Origin: JBLEFH01 sp047345645
GTDB lineage: Bacteria > Pseudomonadota > Alphaproteobacteria > Rhodobacterales > Rhodobacteraceae
Assembly: GCA_047345645.1 (NCBI GenBank)
Contig: JBLEFH010000006.1
DNA: 64,000 nt
Strand: one strand, 5' to 3'
Shown here: positions 17,468 to 27,542 of the stretch, piece by piece
How positions within the stretch are numbered: position 1 is the stretch's first letter
How the letters are laid out: every line of letters begins with the position of its first letter
Translations under genes and position numbers: made by a program
The notes under the pieces: generated by a model
Seen by the model: only the letters and a program-made list of their open reading frames with translations
Databases searched by the model: none
Told to the model about the DNA's origin: nothing

Positions 17468-17752
17468 TTACGCCGGGCCGCGTGGCTCTGCAAGAGGGGG
17501 TGGCGGGGTCTCGTCGTGATAGAGGCTTTGCGCCTCTGTCGCCGATCCACGCCGTTCTGCAAAGCCGCATACGCGAATAACGCGGATACGGCCCGCTTGC
17601 GGAAATGTAAGAACCTGTCCCGCGCGCAGCGTGTATCCGGGTTTATGGGTCTTATTTCCATCGACCCGGAATTTGCCGCCCTCGATCAGGCTCTTGGCCA
17701 GGGCGCGGGTTTTAAAGAACCGCGCCACGTAGAGCCATTTATCCGCCCTCAT
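17468..17752 (-). CDS. S4-domain RNA-binding protein (Hsp15-like)
   Basis: A 94-residue protein with an S4 domain at its start (MRADKWLYVARFFKTRALAKSL through residue 55), as in HslR/Hsp15, which binds stalled 50S subunits carrying nascent chains. It overlaps the stop of the helicase gene by four bases and is therefore translated with it; both act on RNA. Confidence 0.88.
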   Translation of the reverse strand: MRADKWLYVARFFKTRALAKSLIEGGKFRVDGNKTHKPGYTLRAGQVLTFPQAGRIRVIRVCGFAERRGSATEAQSLYHDETPPPPLAEPRGPA

Positions 17753-20634
17753 TTATCCTTTTTGAGCGCCATCAGGGCCGCAAAGGGGTTGTCGGGGTCG
17801 ATAGGCTTATCTTTCTTCGGCGGTGCGGCGCTGTGCTGGCGGGGGCCGCCCTTGCCCTGCGGTTTGCCGCCCTTGCCTCTGGGCTTGCCCTTGCCGCGCG
17901 GTTTGCCGCCGCGCTGGTCCGGCTTGCCGCCGCCGCGCTGCGGGCGCGGTGCCCGGCGGAAGGTGTAAAAGACTTCCATCTCCGGGGCTTCGGGCGCAGC
18001 GCCCTCCACCTCGTCCTGGGTCGCATTCGCCTGATCTTCGCGGCCCGGCTCGGGGATGATCGTCTCATCCACCGGCTGCACCGGCGCTTCCGGTTCTGCG
18101 GGCGCGGGTTCGGCCTGCGCCTCTTCGGGCAGCAGCCCCAGCTCTTCTGCGGCGCTCGGCCCGGCGGGCGCGTCTGGTGTCTCTGCGGGCGCGTCTGCCT
18201 GCTCTGCGGGCGGATCGCCTGCGGTCTGCGGCATCGCCACATCAGCGACCGGACGTATCTTCTCCCGCTCACCGCGCTCGGCCTCAAAGCCCATGCCCTG
18301 AAGCATTTCGGCGAACTGATCGAGGGTCAGGCCCGTGATCGACAGCATATCCGGCGTCGCCTCAAACCCGCCGCGCGCATCCACATCGCGGAGCATATCG
18401 GCCAGACGCTCGGCCATATCCACGCGGATCGCGCGCGGCCCGGCCAGACGATAGCCCGCCATCGGGTAGTAACTCTCCGGCGCACCATCGACCGCCGGAA
18501 TGGTCACGAGACCCGGCGGCGGCGCGTCGGGCGCCTCCACATCATTGTTGAGCGCCCAGAGGGCCAGACGCAGCTGCGTCGGCGCGGGTTTCAGCAGCGC
18601 GTGCTGGAACACGGTATATTGCCCGAACCGCACCCCATGCTTGCGGAGCGTCGCACGGGCGTCCTGATCGAGCGATTTGATATCCTGCGCAGCAACATAG
18701 CGGGGCATCACGCCCATATGCTCGACGATCTGAAACGCCACACCGCGCGCCAGACCCGACAGGCTCTCATCATCACGAAGCGCAATCAGCGGCTCGAACT
18801 GCGCGGCGATCCGGCGGGTGATCCAATGGGTCAGACGGCGCCACACTTTCTCGCCCACATCGGCGGGCGCATCCTCATCGACCAGCGGCTTGACCGCGGG
18901 CGAGAGCGCATCCGCGCCCTTCTCCAGCCGCCCGACGAGCGCGCCGTTCCAGAGGAACCCGCCGCTTTCCGTCATTTCGATATCGGTATCGGAGGCATTG
19001 TAAAACCGATCCGCCAGCACGGAGAGCCGCGGCGCGAGCGCTTCGCGGGCCGCCGATTTGAGGGTTTTCGCTTCCTCGCCGGTGGCGCTGGCGTCAGGCT
19101 CGAACAGGAACCCTTTCAGCGTGCCCACCGTTTCGCCCTCAACAAGCACTTCGCCGGTCTCTTTCAATTCGGCCACAAGCCTCTCCTTATCTTTCAACCG
19201 CCGCATCAGCACCGAGGTGCGGCGATCGACAAATCTTTGCGTCAGCGCGGCGTGAAGCGCGTCGGACAGGCGGTCCTCCACGGCGCGTGTTTCTTCCTGA
19301 AAGGCCGGGCCATCCTCAACCCACCCGTTTCGTTGGGCAACATAGGTCCATGTGCGAATAAAGGACAAGCGTTTTGAGAGCGTATCAATGTCGCCCTGGG
19401 TCTTATCGATGCGATTTATCCGCGGGCGGAGCCAGTCGGCGGGGATCACGCCGCCATCTTCGTGCAAAAACTCGAAAAGCCGCTGAATCAGCGTGACATG
19501 CTCATTCATGGCCACATTGCGGAAATCCGGCACGCGGCAGACATCCCAGAGGAGCTTCACATCCGGCCCGCTGCGCACCCGGTCCCGGATCGCGGGGATT
19601 TGACCGAGCGCCTTGAGCGTCATCAGGTCGTCCGCCTCCCGCGCCTTCATCAGATCCGGCTCGGTCGGAGCCGCCTCCAGCGAGGCAATCAGCGCGTCGA
19701 TGGAGCCGAACCGCAGATCCGGGTTGCGCCATTGCAGCTTCTTGATCGGCGCAAAACGGTGGTTCTCAATCGCCTCGGCCAGCCCCTCCTCCAGCGGCAT
19801 CGCATCCGCCGTCACCCCGAAAGTGCCATTCTGCCGATACCGCCCGGCCCGGCCCGCGATTTGCGCCAGTTCATGCGGGAAGAGATCCCGGTGCCGCCGC
19901 CCGTCAAATTTTGCCGTGCCGGAAAAGGCCACATGGTCAATGTCGAGATTGAGGCCCATGCCGATCGCGTCCGTCGCGACCAGATAATCCACATCGCCAT
20001 TCTGATAGAGATCGACCTGCGCGTTGCGGGTCCGCGGGCTGAGCGCGCCCATCACCACCGCCGCCCCGCCCTTCTGCCGCCGCAGCAGCTCGGCGATGGC
20101 GTAGACATCATCGACGGAGAACCCGACAATCGCCGAGCGTGGTTTCAGGCGGCTGATTTTCTTCTGGCCTGTATAGGTCAGTTCGGAAAAGCGCTCACGT
20201 GGGCGGAACTCGACATTGGGGATCAGCGAGAGTATCCGCCCCCGCATCATGTCCGACCCCATGAAGATCGTCTCCACCGTCCCGCGCGCATGAAGCAAAC
20301 GGTCGGTGAACACATGCCCGCGCTCCGGATCCGCGCAAAGCTGGATCTCATCGACGGCGAGAAAATCCGCGCCGGTCCCCTCTGGCATCGCCTCGACGGT
20401 GCAAACCCAGTACGCCGCGCGCGGCGGCACGATCCGTTCCTCGCCCGTCACCAGCGCCACGACGGAGGGCCCCCGCAGCTTGACGATCCGGTCATAAACC
20501 TCGCGCGCCAAGAGCCGCAGCGGCAGGCCGATCACGCCCGTCCGATGCGCCAGCATCCGTTCAATCGCAAAATGGGTTTTGCCCGTATTGGTCGGGCCGA
20601 GAACGGCCAGAACGCGGGCGTTTTGAAGAGACAT
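17749..20634 (-). CDS. SUV3-like DExH RNA helicase with long C-terminal extension
   Basis: A 961-residue superfamily 2 helicase. Walker A AVLGPTNTGKTHFAIE near residue 15, motif II as DEIQL, motif VI QIAGRAGRYR near 275, as in mitochondrial SUV3 and its alphaproteobacterial homologues. A family C-terminal region continues to about residue 800; then comes a Pro/Ala/Glu-rich segment and a basic RGGGKPDQRGG / GKPRGKGGK tail likely to bind RNA. The start at 20634 is chosen because the conserved SLQNARVLAVLG begins there. Substrate in bacteria is unknown; RNA decay is a fair guess. Confidence 0.9.
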   Translation of the reverse strand: MSLQNARVLAVLGPTNTGKTHFAIERMLAHRTGVIGLPLRLLAREVYDRIVKLRGPSVVALVTGEERIVPPRAAYWVCTVEAMPEGTGADFLAVDEIQLCADPERGHVFTDRLLHARGTVETIFMGSDMMRGRILSLIPNVEFRPRERFSELTYTGQKKISRLKPRSAIVGFSVDDVYAIAELLRRQKGGAAVVMGALSPRTRNAQVDLYQNGDVDYLVATDAIGMGLNLDIDHVAFSGTAKFDGRRHRDLFPHELAQIAGRAGRYRQNGTFGVTADAMPLEEGLAEAIENHRFAPIKKLQWRNPDLRFGSIDALIASLEAAPTEPDLMKAREADDLMTLKALGQIPAIRDRVRSGPDVKLLWDVCRVPDFRNVAMNEHVTLIQRLFEFLHEDGGVIPADWLRPRINRIDKTQGDIDTLSKRLSFIRTWTYVAQRNGWVEDGPAFQEETRAVEDRLSDALHAALTQRFVDRRTSVLMRRLKDKERLVAELKETGEVLVEGETVGTLKGFLFEPDASATGEEAKTLKSAAREALAPRLSVLADRFYNASDTDIEMTESGGFLWNGALVGRLEKGADALSPAVKPLVDEDAPADVGEKVWRRLTHWITRRIAAQFEPLIALRDDESLSGLARGVAFQIVEHMGVMPRYVAAQDIKSLDQDARATLRKHGVRFGQYTVFQHALLKPAPTQLRLALWALNNDVEAPDAPPPGLVTIPAVDGAPESYYPMAGYRLAGPRAIRVDMAERLADMLRDVDARGGFEATPDMLSITGLTLDQFAEMLQGMGFEAERGEREKIRPVADVAMPQTAGDPPAEQADAPAETPDAPAGPSAAEELGLLPEEAQAEPAPAEPEAPVQPVDETIIPEPGREDQANATQDEVEGAAPEAPEMEVFYTFRRAPRPQRGGGKPDQRGGKPRGKGKPRGKGGKPQGKGGPRQHSAAPPKKDKPIDPDNPFAALMALKKDK

Positions 20635-20696
20635 AATCGGGAAAATAAAGCCTTTGCGGTTGCCGCGCGATCCTAGCGCGCCCGCCCGCAATGTAA

Positions 20697-20723
20697 AGGC
20701 GCGACAGGATCCCTGCCGCGCCT
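20697..20723 (-). terminator. terminator of the CTERM protein gene
   Basis: Minus-strand AGGCGCGGCAGG - GATC - CTGTCGCGCCT followed by TTACATT, 40 bases after the stop codon. Confidence 0.75.
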
Positions 20724-20762
20724 CTTTGCGTCACATGCGAAGGGCAAAGCCCTAAGCGATGC

Positions 20763-21464
20763 TTATGCGGATTTCTTCTTGCGACGTGCCGCCGCGCCAA
20801 GCGCGCCAACACCGCCGAGAAGCAATGCGACCGAAGCCGGCACCGGCACAGGCGCAACCGAGAGCGAGCCTTTCAGGACCGCCGTGTTGTTGAAGCCTTC
20901 AGCCGTCAGGAAGCTGTCGAACACGCCGCCACCATACTCAAAACCGGAGATGGTGAAGAAGTATTCACGGTCGCCGACCATGATGCCCTGGGACTGACCC
21001 ACATTCAGCGTCGCCGACACGTTGTCATCGCAAACAGTCTGGCTGTTCGGATACGGACAGTTGGCAAGCGCGCCGCTGTTCGGTGTCTCGTCGTGGTCGA
21101 AGTTGAACACGGAGGTCAGGTTGAACGCCGTCCCGTCGATGTCACCCACAACGTTCACTTCAAGGGTCGCCGTCGTGATGGACGTCCCAGCGGTGATCGC
21201 CTGGTTGTTATGCGTGAACTGGCCAAGATCGAACACTTCGTCGATCTCCACCGTCAGCGGCGTGCCTGCAGCGCCGAAGCTGTAGGAGCTGCGTGCGCCA
21301 TTGCTGCCGCCCCACTGAATCGTGTCGGTGTTCAGGCCGGACAGATTGTTGGCCGGAGCCGCACCAGTCCACGTGCCGGAAATCGAGTTGATTGTCGTAG
21401 CTGCGAAAGCACTCGTGCTCACAAGAGTTGCCGCGATAAACGCGGCTTTGGAAATAAATGTCAT
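20763..21464 (-). CDS. exported protein with THxN domain and VPxPA-CTERM anchor
   Basis: A 233-residue secreted protein: signal peptide to about residue 22 (VSTSAFA), a beta-rich body containing QFTHNNQAI (the THxN signature of the choice-of-anchor K group), two Cys pairs, and a C-terminal sorting signal VPVPASVALLLGGVGALGAAARRKKK in three parts (VPxPA motif, one hydrophobic helix, basic end). VPxPA/VPLPA-CTERM signals are cut by rhomboid-like or exosortase-type sorting enzymes. No sorting enzyme is in the window. Function is unknown; surface or extracellular matrix is likely. Confidence 0.88.
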   Translation of the reverse strand: MTFISKAAFIAATLVSTSAFAATTINSISGTWTGAAPANNLSGLNTDTIQWGGSNGARSSYSFGAAGTPLTVEIDEVFDLGQFTHNNQAITAGTSITTATLEVNVVGDIDGTAFNLTSVFNFDHDETPNSGALANCPYPNSQTVCDDNVSATLNVGQSQGIMVGDREYFFTISGFEYGGGVFDSFLTAEGFNNTAVLKGSLSVAPVPVPASVALLLGGVGALGAAARRKKKSA

Positions 21465-21695
21465 TGTTCCCACCCAATTTGTTACAGTCTTACAAATCTC
21501 AGGCACCCACCTGAGATGAAAACCATGTATATGGCATTTTATTTAAAAATAATAGAGATCTTCTTCACATTATGGTGAATCGTAAGAATTCCTTCATCTT
21601 CAAACGAAACGTCACGAAACATGGTGTCCTGACGGCTTGCAGCATCCTTAAGGCTTCGTCAAGGTTGACCCGAACGTCATGTCAAAGGGAGAATC

Positions 21696-21986
21696 ATGAT
21701 GAGTGACATTTTGAACAAAGCCGTTGAGGTTCTGAACGCGAAGATGGCCGATGCCGATTTCGACGGCTCGGCGCTGTTCGACATTGAAGATGAGGGCAAG
21801 ATCTATCTCGACGGCAATGGTGCCGAAGCGGCCGACAAGGACGCCGATTGCACCCTTTCCGCCGATGCGGAGACCTTCGAGCAGATCCTCGCGGGCGATC
21901 TCGACCCGACTTCGGCCTTCATGTCCGGCAAGCTGAAGATCGACGGTGACATGGGCACCGCGATGAAGCTGGCACAGGTCCTCTGA
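21696..21986 (+). CDS. SCP2 sterol-binding domain protein
   Basis: A 96-residue stand-alone SCP2 domain: FDIEDEGKIYLDGN, then DCTLSADAETFEQILAGDLDP and the end FMSGKLKIDGDMGTAMKLAQ. These proteins hold a hydrophobic ligand, probably acyl-CoA or lipid. A second in-frame ATG at 21699 is possible; GGGAG precedes both. It is four bases from the hydrolase gene, so the two are co-transcribed. Confidence 0.9.
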   Translation: MMSDILNKAVEVLNAKMADADFDGSALFDIEDEGKIYLDGNGAEAADKDADCTLSADAETFEQILAGDLDPTSAFMSGKLKIDGDMGTAMKLAQVL

Positions 21987-21989
21987 ACC

Positions 21990-22964
21990 TTGGCGGAGGG
22001 CGCGCCCTTCCATAACGACATCGCCGGCGCGCCCGAGGGGGGCGCCGCGCAGTTTATCCACGCGTCCGACGGGGTGCGCCTGCGCATCGGCATCTGGACG
22101 TCCGACAGGCCCGCCCGCGGCACCGTGCTGCTCTTTCCGGGCCGCACCGAATATCTCGAAAAATACGGCTGGCTTCTCGGCTTTCTGACCGGCGAAGGGT
22201 TCGCGGTCGCCGCCATCGACTGGCGCGGTCAAGGGCTGTCGGACCGGCTCCTCGACAATCCCCGCGTCGGGCATGTCGGCGATTTCGACGATTACCAGAA
22301 AGACGTCGCCGCCCTGCTCGCCGCCCCCGAGGTCGCCGCCCTGCCCGGCCCGCGCTTTCTTTTCTCGCATTCCATGGGCGGCGCCATCGCCCTCGCAGCC
22401 CTGCAAAAAGGCACGGTTCCGGCAGCCACGCTCAAAGGCACCGTCTTTTCCGCGCCCATGTGGAACATCCATTTCGTCGGCCCCATGGCGATCATCGGCG
22501 CGCCCATGGCTGTCTGCATGAGCCGCTTCGGCCTCGCCGAGCGCTATGCACCGGGCTATGACGACCAGTTCCTGCCCTTCCGCTGGAGCGATGAAAGCAA
22601 CCCGCTCAGTTCCGACCCGGCGGCGATGGAACTCCAGCGCAGCCAGATGACCAGCCATCCCGAGCTTGGCATTTCCGGCCCCAGCATCGGCTGGGTCGCC
22701 ACAGCCCTCGCCGCCTGCGCCGAAATGCGCCGCGCGGCGATGCCAACCCTGCCGGGCCTCTGCCTTCTTGGTAGCGACGAGGCGGTCGTCTCGCCCACCC
22801 GGATCCGCGAACTCACCGGCAAAATGCCCCAGATGAAGCTGGTCGAGATCGACGGCGCGCGGCATGAAATCTGGATGGAGCGGCCGCCCATCAAAGAGGC
22901 CGCAGCCAAAGAAATGCGCGCTTTCCTCGATGCGCAGCTTCAAGAGCCAACCGCAACCGCCTGA
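21990..22964 (+). CDS. alpha/beta hydrolase, lysophospholipase L2-like
   Basis: A 324-residue serine hydrolase. Nucleophile elbow SHSMGGAIAL near residue 126, oxyanion strand VLLFPGRTEYLEKYGW near residue 47, AIDWRGQGLSDR near residue 75, and a late GARHEIWME carrying the His. This pattern fits the PldB / monoglyceride lipase group. The start is a TTG at 21990, directly after the SCP2 stop; no ATG fits the conserved N-terminus. With the SCP2 gene it suggests lipid handling. Confidence 0.85.
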   Translation: MAEGAPFHNDIAGAPEGGAAQFIHASDGVRLRIGIWTSDRPARGTVLLFPGRTEYLEKYGWLLGFLTGEGFAVAAIDWRGQGLSDRLLDNPRVGHVGDFDDYQKDVAALLAAPEVAALPGPRFLFSHSMGGAIALAALQKGTVPAATLKGTVFSAPMWNIHFVGPMAIIGAPMAVCMSRFGLAERYAPGYDDQFLPFRWSDESNPLSSDPAAMELQRSQMTSHPELGISGPSIGWVATALAACAEMRRAAMPTLPGLCLLGSDEAVVSPTRIRELTGKMPQMKLVEIDGARHEIWMERPPIKEAAAKEMRAFLDAQLQEPTATA

Positions 22965-23041
22965 TCTTTGGCTTCTTTCGGAAACCTTCGCAGCGCGCCG
23001 GGTGCGCGGTCTCGCGTCTGCCCCTAACGCCGGACCCGGGG

Positions 23042-23824
23042 CTATCCCGCCAGCAGGTCCAGCGCCGCCGCGTGCAGATCGGGATCACCGGCGGCGATCA
23101 CCTGCCCGCCCTGATGGGCCGGGCCGCCCTGCCAGTTGGTGACGATGCCGCCCGCCGCCGCGACCACCGCCATCGGGCCTTGAATATCGTAAGGCTTCAA
23201 CCCCGCCTCGATCACGAGATCCACCTGCCCCATTGCGAGCAGCATATAAGCGTAGCAATCGAGACCGTAGCGCGTCAGTTGCGCCCGTTCGGCCACACGC
23301 CGGAACGCCGCGCCCTCGGCGTCGCTGCCAACCTCGGGGAAGGTCGTCAGGACCACCGCCTCGCGCAAGCCCCGCCCTTTGCGCACGGAAATCGCCCGCG
23401 TCGCCTCGCGGTGATGAAAAAGCGCGCCCTCCGGCCCGCCACTCCAACGCTCGCCCGTAAAGGGTTGATCGACAATGCCAATCTCCGGCGCATCGCCTTG
23501 ACCTGCGCCGATGAGAACGCCCCAGCTCGGCGCTCCGCAGAGAAAGGCGCGCGTCCCGTCGATGGGATCCAGCACCCATTGCCAGCCGCTGCTGCCCGCG
23601 CTGGTGCCGAACTCTTCGCCAAGGATGCCATCGTCGGGCCTGAGCTCCGCCAGCACATCGCGCATGGCGGTTTCCGCCGCGCGGTCGGCCTCGGTCACCG
23701 GATCGAAGCCGCCTTTTTCTTTGTTCTCAACCGAAAAATCCGCGCGGAAAAAGGGCAGGATCGCGCGGCCAGCGGCATCCGCCAGCCGGTGCGCGACCCT
23801 AAGCATCTCCTCGCTGGTCGTCAC
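23042..23824 (-). CDS. hisN: inositol monophosphatase family phosphatase, HisN type
   Basis: A 260-residue Mg-dependent phosphatase: metal site residues in GEEFG (E near 72), the central WVLDPIDGTRAF near 84-95 and the later GLKPYDIQGPMAVVAAAGG. The alphaproteobacterial HisN form of histidinol-phosphate phosphatase looks like this, so histidine biosynthesis is the best guess; related enzymes act on inositol phosphate. It overlaps the typA stop by four bases. Confidence 0.85.
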   Translation of the reverse strand: MTTSEEMLRVAHRLADAAGRAILPFFRADFSVENKEKGGFDPVTEADRAAETAMRDVLAELRPDDGILGEEFGTSAGSSGWQWVLDPIDGTRAFLCGAPSWGVLIGAGQGDAPEIGIVDQPFTGERWSGGPEGALFHHREATRAISVRKGRGLREAVVLTTFPEVGSDAEGAAFRRVAERAQLTRYGLDCYAYMLLAMGQVDLVIEAGLKPYDIQGPMAVVAAAGGIVTNWQGGPAHQGGQVIAAGDPDLHAAALDLLAG

Positions 23825-25641
23825 GAAGCCGCCTTCGCCGCCCGCTTGCGCTCATGCGGATCGAGGTGACGCTTGCGCAGGCGCACCACTTCGGGCGTCA
23901 CCTCCACCAGCTCATCATTGTCGATATAGGCAATCGCTTCTTCGAGGCTCATCTTCACCGGCGGGGTCAGCACCACCGCGTCATCCTTGCCCGAGGCGCG
24001 GACGTTGGTCAGCTTCTTGCCCTTGAGCGGGTTCACTTCGAGGTCGTTGTCGCGGCTATGCTCGCCAATGATCATGCCCTGATAGACCGCCTCGCCCGAG
24101 CCGATGAACATCTTGCCGCGATCTTCGAGGTTGAAGAGCGCGTAAGCAACCGACTCGCCATTGTCCATCGAGATCAGAACGCCCTGACGGCGGCCCGGAA
24201 TCGCACCCTTGAACGGCGCCCATTCGTGGAACACGCGGTTGAGAACCCCGGTGCCGCGCGTATCGGTCAGAAACTCGCCGTGATAGCCGATGAGACCGCG
24301 CGACGGGACATGCGCAACGATGCGCGTCTTGCCCGCGCCCGCCTGTTTCATCTCCGCCAGATCGCCGCGCCGCGCGCCGGTCAGCTTCTCAATCACCGAA
24401 CCGGAATATTCGTCATCCACGTCGATGGTGACTTCCTCGATCGGCTCCAGACGCTGTCCATCTTCCTCGCGGATGATCACCTGCGGGCGGGAGATCGACA
24501 GCTCGAACCCTTCGCGGCGCATGTTCTCGATGAGCACACCCATCTGCAATTCACCCCGGCCTGAGACGACGAACGCCTCGCCGCCCGGCGTGTCCTCGAC
24601 CTTGATCGCGACATTAGACTCGGCCTCTTTCATCAGCCGGTCCCGGATCACGCGCGACTGCACCTTGGAGCCATCGCGGCCCGCCAGCGGGCTGTCATTG
24701 ATCCCAAAGGTCACGGAAATCGTCGGCGGATCAATCGGTTGCGCCGGGATCGCGTCGCTCACCGCAGGGGCGCAGATCGTGTCCGCCACGGTCGCCTTGG
24801 TCATCCCGGCGAGCGAGACGATATCCCCCGCCTGCCCTTCATCAATCGGCTGCTGCGAGAGACCGCGGAAGGCCATGACCTTGGACACGCGGAAATTCTC
24901 CACGAGATCGCCCTTACGCGACAGTGCTTTCACGGTATCGCCCGCCTTCACACGGCCCGACTCGATCCGGCCCGTCAGCATCCGCCCGATGAACGGATCG
25001 GAACTCAGGGTCACGGCAAGCATTCGGAACGGCTCGTTCTGCGCTTCGGCCTGTTTCGGCGCGGGCACATGTTTGACGACGAGATCAAAAAGCGCCGTCA
25101 GATCCTCGCGCGGCCCGTCCATGCTGTCATCGGCCCAACCCGAACGGCCGGACGCGTAAAGCATCGGGAAATCAAGCTGCTCGTCATTAGCATCGAGCGC
25201 GGCAAAGAGGTCGAACACCTCGTCATGGGCACGGTCCGGCTCGGCGTCCGGCTTGTCCACCTTGTTCAGCACGACGATGGGACGCAGGCCAAGCGCCAGC
25301 GCTTTCGAGGTCACAAATTTGGTCTGCGGCATCGGGCCTTCGGCGGCGTCCACCAGAAGCACCACCCCGTCCACCATCGAGAGGATCCGCTCCACCTCGC
25401 CGCCGAAATCGGCGTGGCCGGGCGTGTCCACGATATTGATCCGGGTGCCGTTCCATTCCACGGAGGTCGCTTTGGCGAGAATGGTAATCCCCCGCTCACG
25501 CTCCAGATCGTTGCTGTCCATCGCCCGCTCGGCGACTTGCTGGTTCTCGCGGAACGCGCCCGATTGCTTCAAAAGCGCATCAACAAGAGTGGTTTTGCCA
25601 TGATCGACGTGTGCGATAATGGCGATATTTCGCAGTTCCAT
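23821..25641 (-). CDS. typA: ribosome-associated GTPase TypA/BipA
   Basis: A 606-residue translational GTPase of the EF-G superfamily: G1 AHVDHGKTTL, switch I RERGITILAK, G3 DTPGHADFGG, G4 NKVDKPDA, then domains II, III and V and the TypA-specific C-terminal domain (RGTGVLNRVFHEW). It binds the ribosome and helps assembly and stress growth. The ATG at 25641 follows AAGGATCC-like bases and fits the usual MELRNIAIIAHVDHG start; the longer frame upstream is not coding. Confidence 0.97.
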   Translation of the reverse strand: MELRNIAIIAHVDHGKTTLVDALLKQSGAFRENQQVAERAMDSNDLERERGITILAKATSVEWNGTRINIVDTPGHADFGGEVERILSMVDGVVLLVDAAEGPMPQTKFVTSKALALGLRPIVVLNKVDKPDAEPDRAHDEVFDLFAALDANDEQLDFPMLYASGRSGWADDSMDGPREDLTALFDLVVKHVPAPKQAEAQNEPFRMLAVTLSSDPFIGRMLTGRIESGRVKAGDTVKALSRKGDLVENFRVSKVMAFRGLSQQPIDEGQAGDIVSLAGMTKATVADTICAPAVSDAIPAQPIDPPTISVTFGINDSPLAGRDGSKVQSRVIRDRLMKEAESNVAIKVEDTPGGEAFVVSGRGELQMGVLIENMRREGFELSISRPQVIIREEDGQRLEPIEEVTIDVDDEYSGSVIEKLTGARRGDLAEMKQAGAGKTRIVAHVPSRGLIGYHGEFLTDTRGTGVLNRVFHEWAPFKGAIPGRRQGVLISMDNGESVAYALFNLEDRGKMFIGSGEAVYQGMIIGEHSRDNDLEVNPLKGKKLTNVRASGKDDAVVLTPPVKMSLEEAIAYIDNDELVEVTPEVVRLRKRHLDPHERKRAAKAAS

Positions 25642-25814
25642 GAAAGGATCCTTAGGGAAGAAAACTCGGGTTTGCGCTCGCCATAGGGGGGACGCGGCCC
25701 AATAGCAAGGCTTTTGCGCCCGTGCCGCAGCGCTCCGCCGCCGAGGTAGGACCCAAAACTTGCAGCGAATCGGAAAACCCCTATCTCTTCTAGGAGCAAA
25801 GAGGAGGAGCGCGC

Positions 25815-26594
25815 ATGACCAAAACCGCACTGATTACAGGCGCATCGAGCGGCATCGGGATGGCTCTGGCCCGCCATCACGCCGAGCGGCGCGGCGATCT
25901 CATTCTGGTCGCGCGCCGGGAGGACCGTCTGGAGGCGCTGAAAAAAGAGCTGATGGATGCGCATACCGTCGATGTCTACACCATCGCCATGGATCTGGCG
26001 GAACCGGGCGCGGCCGAAAAGCTTCTCGCGGAGGTCGAGGCGCGCGGCCTGACGGTCGATTACCTCATCAACAATGCCGGGTTCGGCGGCATCGCGGGCT
26101 TTACCGACAAGCCGCTGGAAGAGTGGCAGGGCATGATCGACCTGAACATCAGCTCCCTGACCGCCATGTGCCATACCTTCCTGCCCCACCTCGTCGCCAA
26201 TGGCGGCGGCAAGGTGCTGAACGTCTCCTCCGTGGCGGGCTTCATGCCCGGCCCCTATCAGGCGGTTTATTTCGCCAGCAAAGCCTATGTGCAGAGCTTC
26301 AGTCAGTCCCTCGCGGGCGAGTTTGCTGACAAGGGCGTGACCGTTACCGCCCTTTGCCCCGGCCCGGTGAAAACCGAGTTTGGCGATGTGGCGGGCTATT
26401 CCAGCAAGGGTTTCATCAAACTGGCGCTCGATCCCGAAGAGGTCGCCCGGCAGGGCTATCTGGGGATGCTCGACGGCGATCTGGTGACATGGGACAGCCT
26501 GCGCTGGCGGCTCTACCAGACCTTTGTGCGCCCCTTCATGCCGCGCCGCATGGAGGTCGAAATGATCAAGCAAGACCACCTCAAGAGCCTCTGA
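25815..26594 (+). CDS. short-chain dehydrogenase/reductase
   Basis: A 259-residue classical SDR: cofactor motif TGASSGIG at residues 9-16, NNAG near 92, catalytic Ser (NVSSVAGF), and YFASKAY with the YxxxK pair near 155. ARREDR after the second strand favours NADP. Substrate unknown. The next gene starts inside its stop codon, so both reductases form one unit. Confidence 0.93.
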   Translation: MTKTALITGASSGIGMALARHHAERRGDLILVARREDRLEALKKELMDAHTVDVYTIAMDLAEPGAAEKLLAEVEARGLTVDYLINNAGFGGIAGFTDKPLEEWQGMIDLNISSLTAMCHTFLPHLVANGGGKVLNVSSVAGFMPGPYQAVYFASKAYVQSFSQSLAGEFADKGVTVTALCPGPVKTEFGDVAGYSSKGFIKLALDPEEVARQGYLGMLDGDLVTWDSLRWRLYQTFVRPFMPRRMEVEMIKQDHLKSL

Positions 26595-27523
26595 TGCGGG
26601 TTTTGGTGAGTGAAACACCGGGCGCGGCACCGGTTATGGAAACGCGCGCGGAGCCCGTGGCGCTGGACGGCGAAGCGATCATGGAGATGCGGGCCTGCGC
26701 CCTCAATTTCGCGGACACGTTGATGCTCAAGGGCAAATATCAGGAGAAGCCGCCCTACCCCCTCACTCCCGGCATGGAGGTTGCGGGGCTGGTGGAGGGG
26801 CGCCGCATGGCGGGATTTATCGGCTATGGCGGGCTGGCGGAGCGCGTCGCCGTGCGGCCCGACACCCTCACCGAGATCCCCGAAGCCCTTGATTTCGCAG
26901 AGGCCGCCAGCCTACCAATAGCCTACGGCACCGCGCATCTGGCGCTCGACCACCGCGCCGCGCTCAAACCCGGCGAGCGGCTGGTTGTCACCGGCGCGGG
27001 CGGCGGTGTTGGGCTGACGGGCGTGATGATGGGCAAACTGCTCGGCGCCGAAGTCATCGCGGTGGCCCGCGGCGCGGACAAGCTGGAGGCCGCGCGTCAG
27101 GCCGGGGCGGATCATCTGATCGAGTCGGATACCGATCTGCGCCAGGCGGTCAAGGATCTCGGCGGCGCGGATGTGGTTTACGACGCGGTCGGCGGGGAGA
27201 TTTTCACCCAGCTTCTCCGCGCCACCAACCCCGAGGGCCGCATCATCCCCATCGGTTTTGCCTCCGGCGACGTCGCCCCGATCCCGGCCAATCACCTACT
27301 CGTCAAAAACATCACGGTGATCGGCCTCTACTGGGGCGGCTATCTGAAATTCGCTCCCGACGTGCTGCGGGACAGCCTCGCCAAAATCTACGCCTGGGCG
27401 GCGGAGGGCAAAATCACCCCGCAAATCGGCCACCGCCTGCCGCTGGACGACGCGGCGGAGGGCCTCGCCATGCTCACCGAACGCCGCGCGCTCGGCAAGG
27501 TTGTGATCACAAACGAGGCGTGA
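26594..27523 (+). CDS. NADPH:quinone reductase-like zinc-less MDR oxidoreductase
   Basis: A 309-residue medium-chain reductase. N-terminal catalytic part has NFADTLMLKGKYQEKPPYPLTPG without the zinc-binding cysteines, and the cofactor domain shows VVTGAGGGVGLTGVM near residue 137. This is the quinone oxidoreductase (QOR) form. Its ATG overlaps the SDR stop by one base. Confidence 0.92.
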   Translation: MRVLVSETPGAAPVMETRAEPVALDGEAIMEMRACALNFADTLMLKGKYQEKPPYPLTPGMEVAGLVEGRRMAGFIGYGGLAERVAVRPDTLTEIPEALDFAEAASLPIAYGTAHLALDHRAALKPGERLVVTGAGGGVGLTGVMMGKLLGAEVIAVARGADKLEAARQAGADHLIESDTDLRQAVKDLGGADVVYDAVGGEIFTQLLRATNPEGRIIPIGFASGDVAPIPANHLLVKNITVIGLYWGGYLKFAPDVLRDSLAKIYAWAAEGKITPQIGHRLPLDDAAEGLAMLTERRALGKVVITNEA

Positions 27524-27542
27524 CCGCGCTTGCTATCGAGCC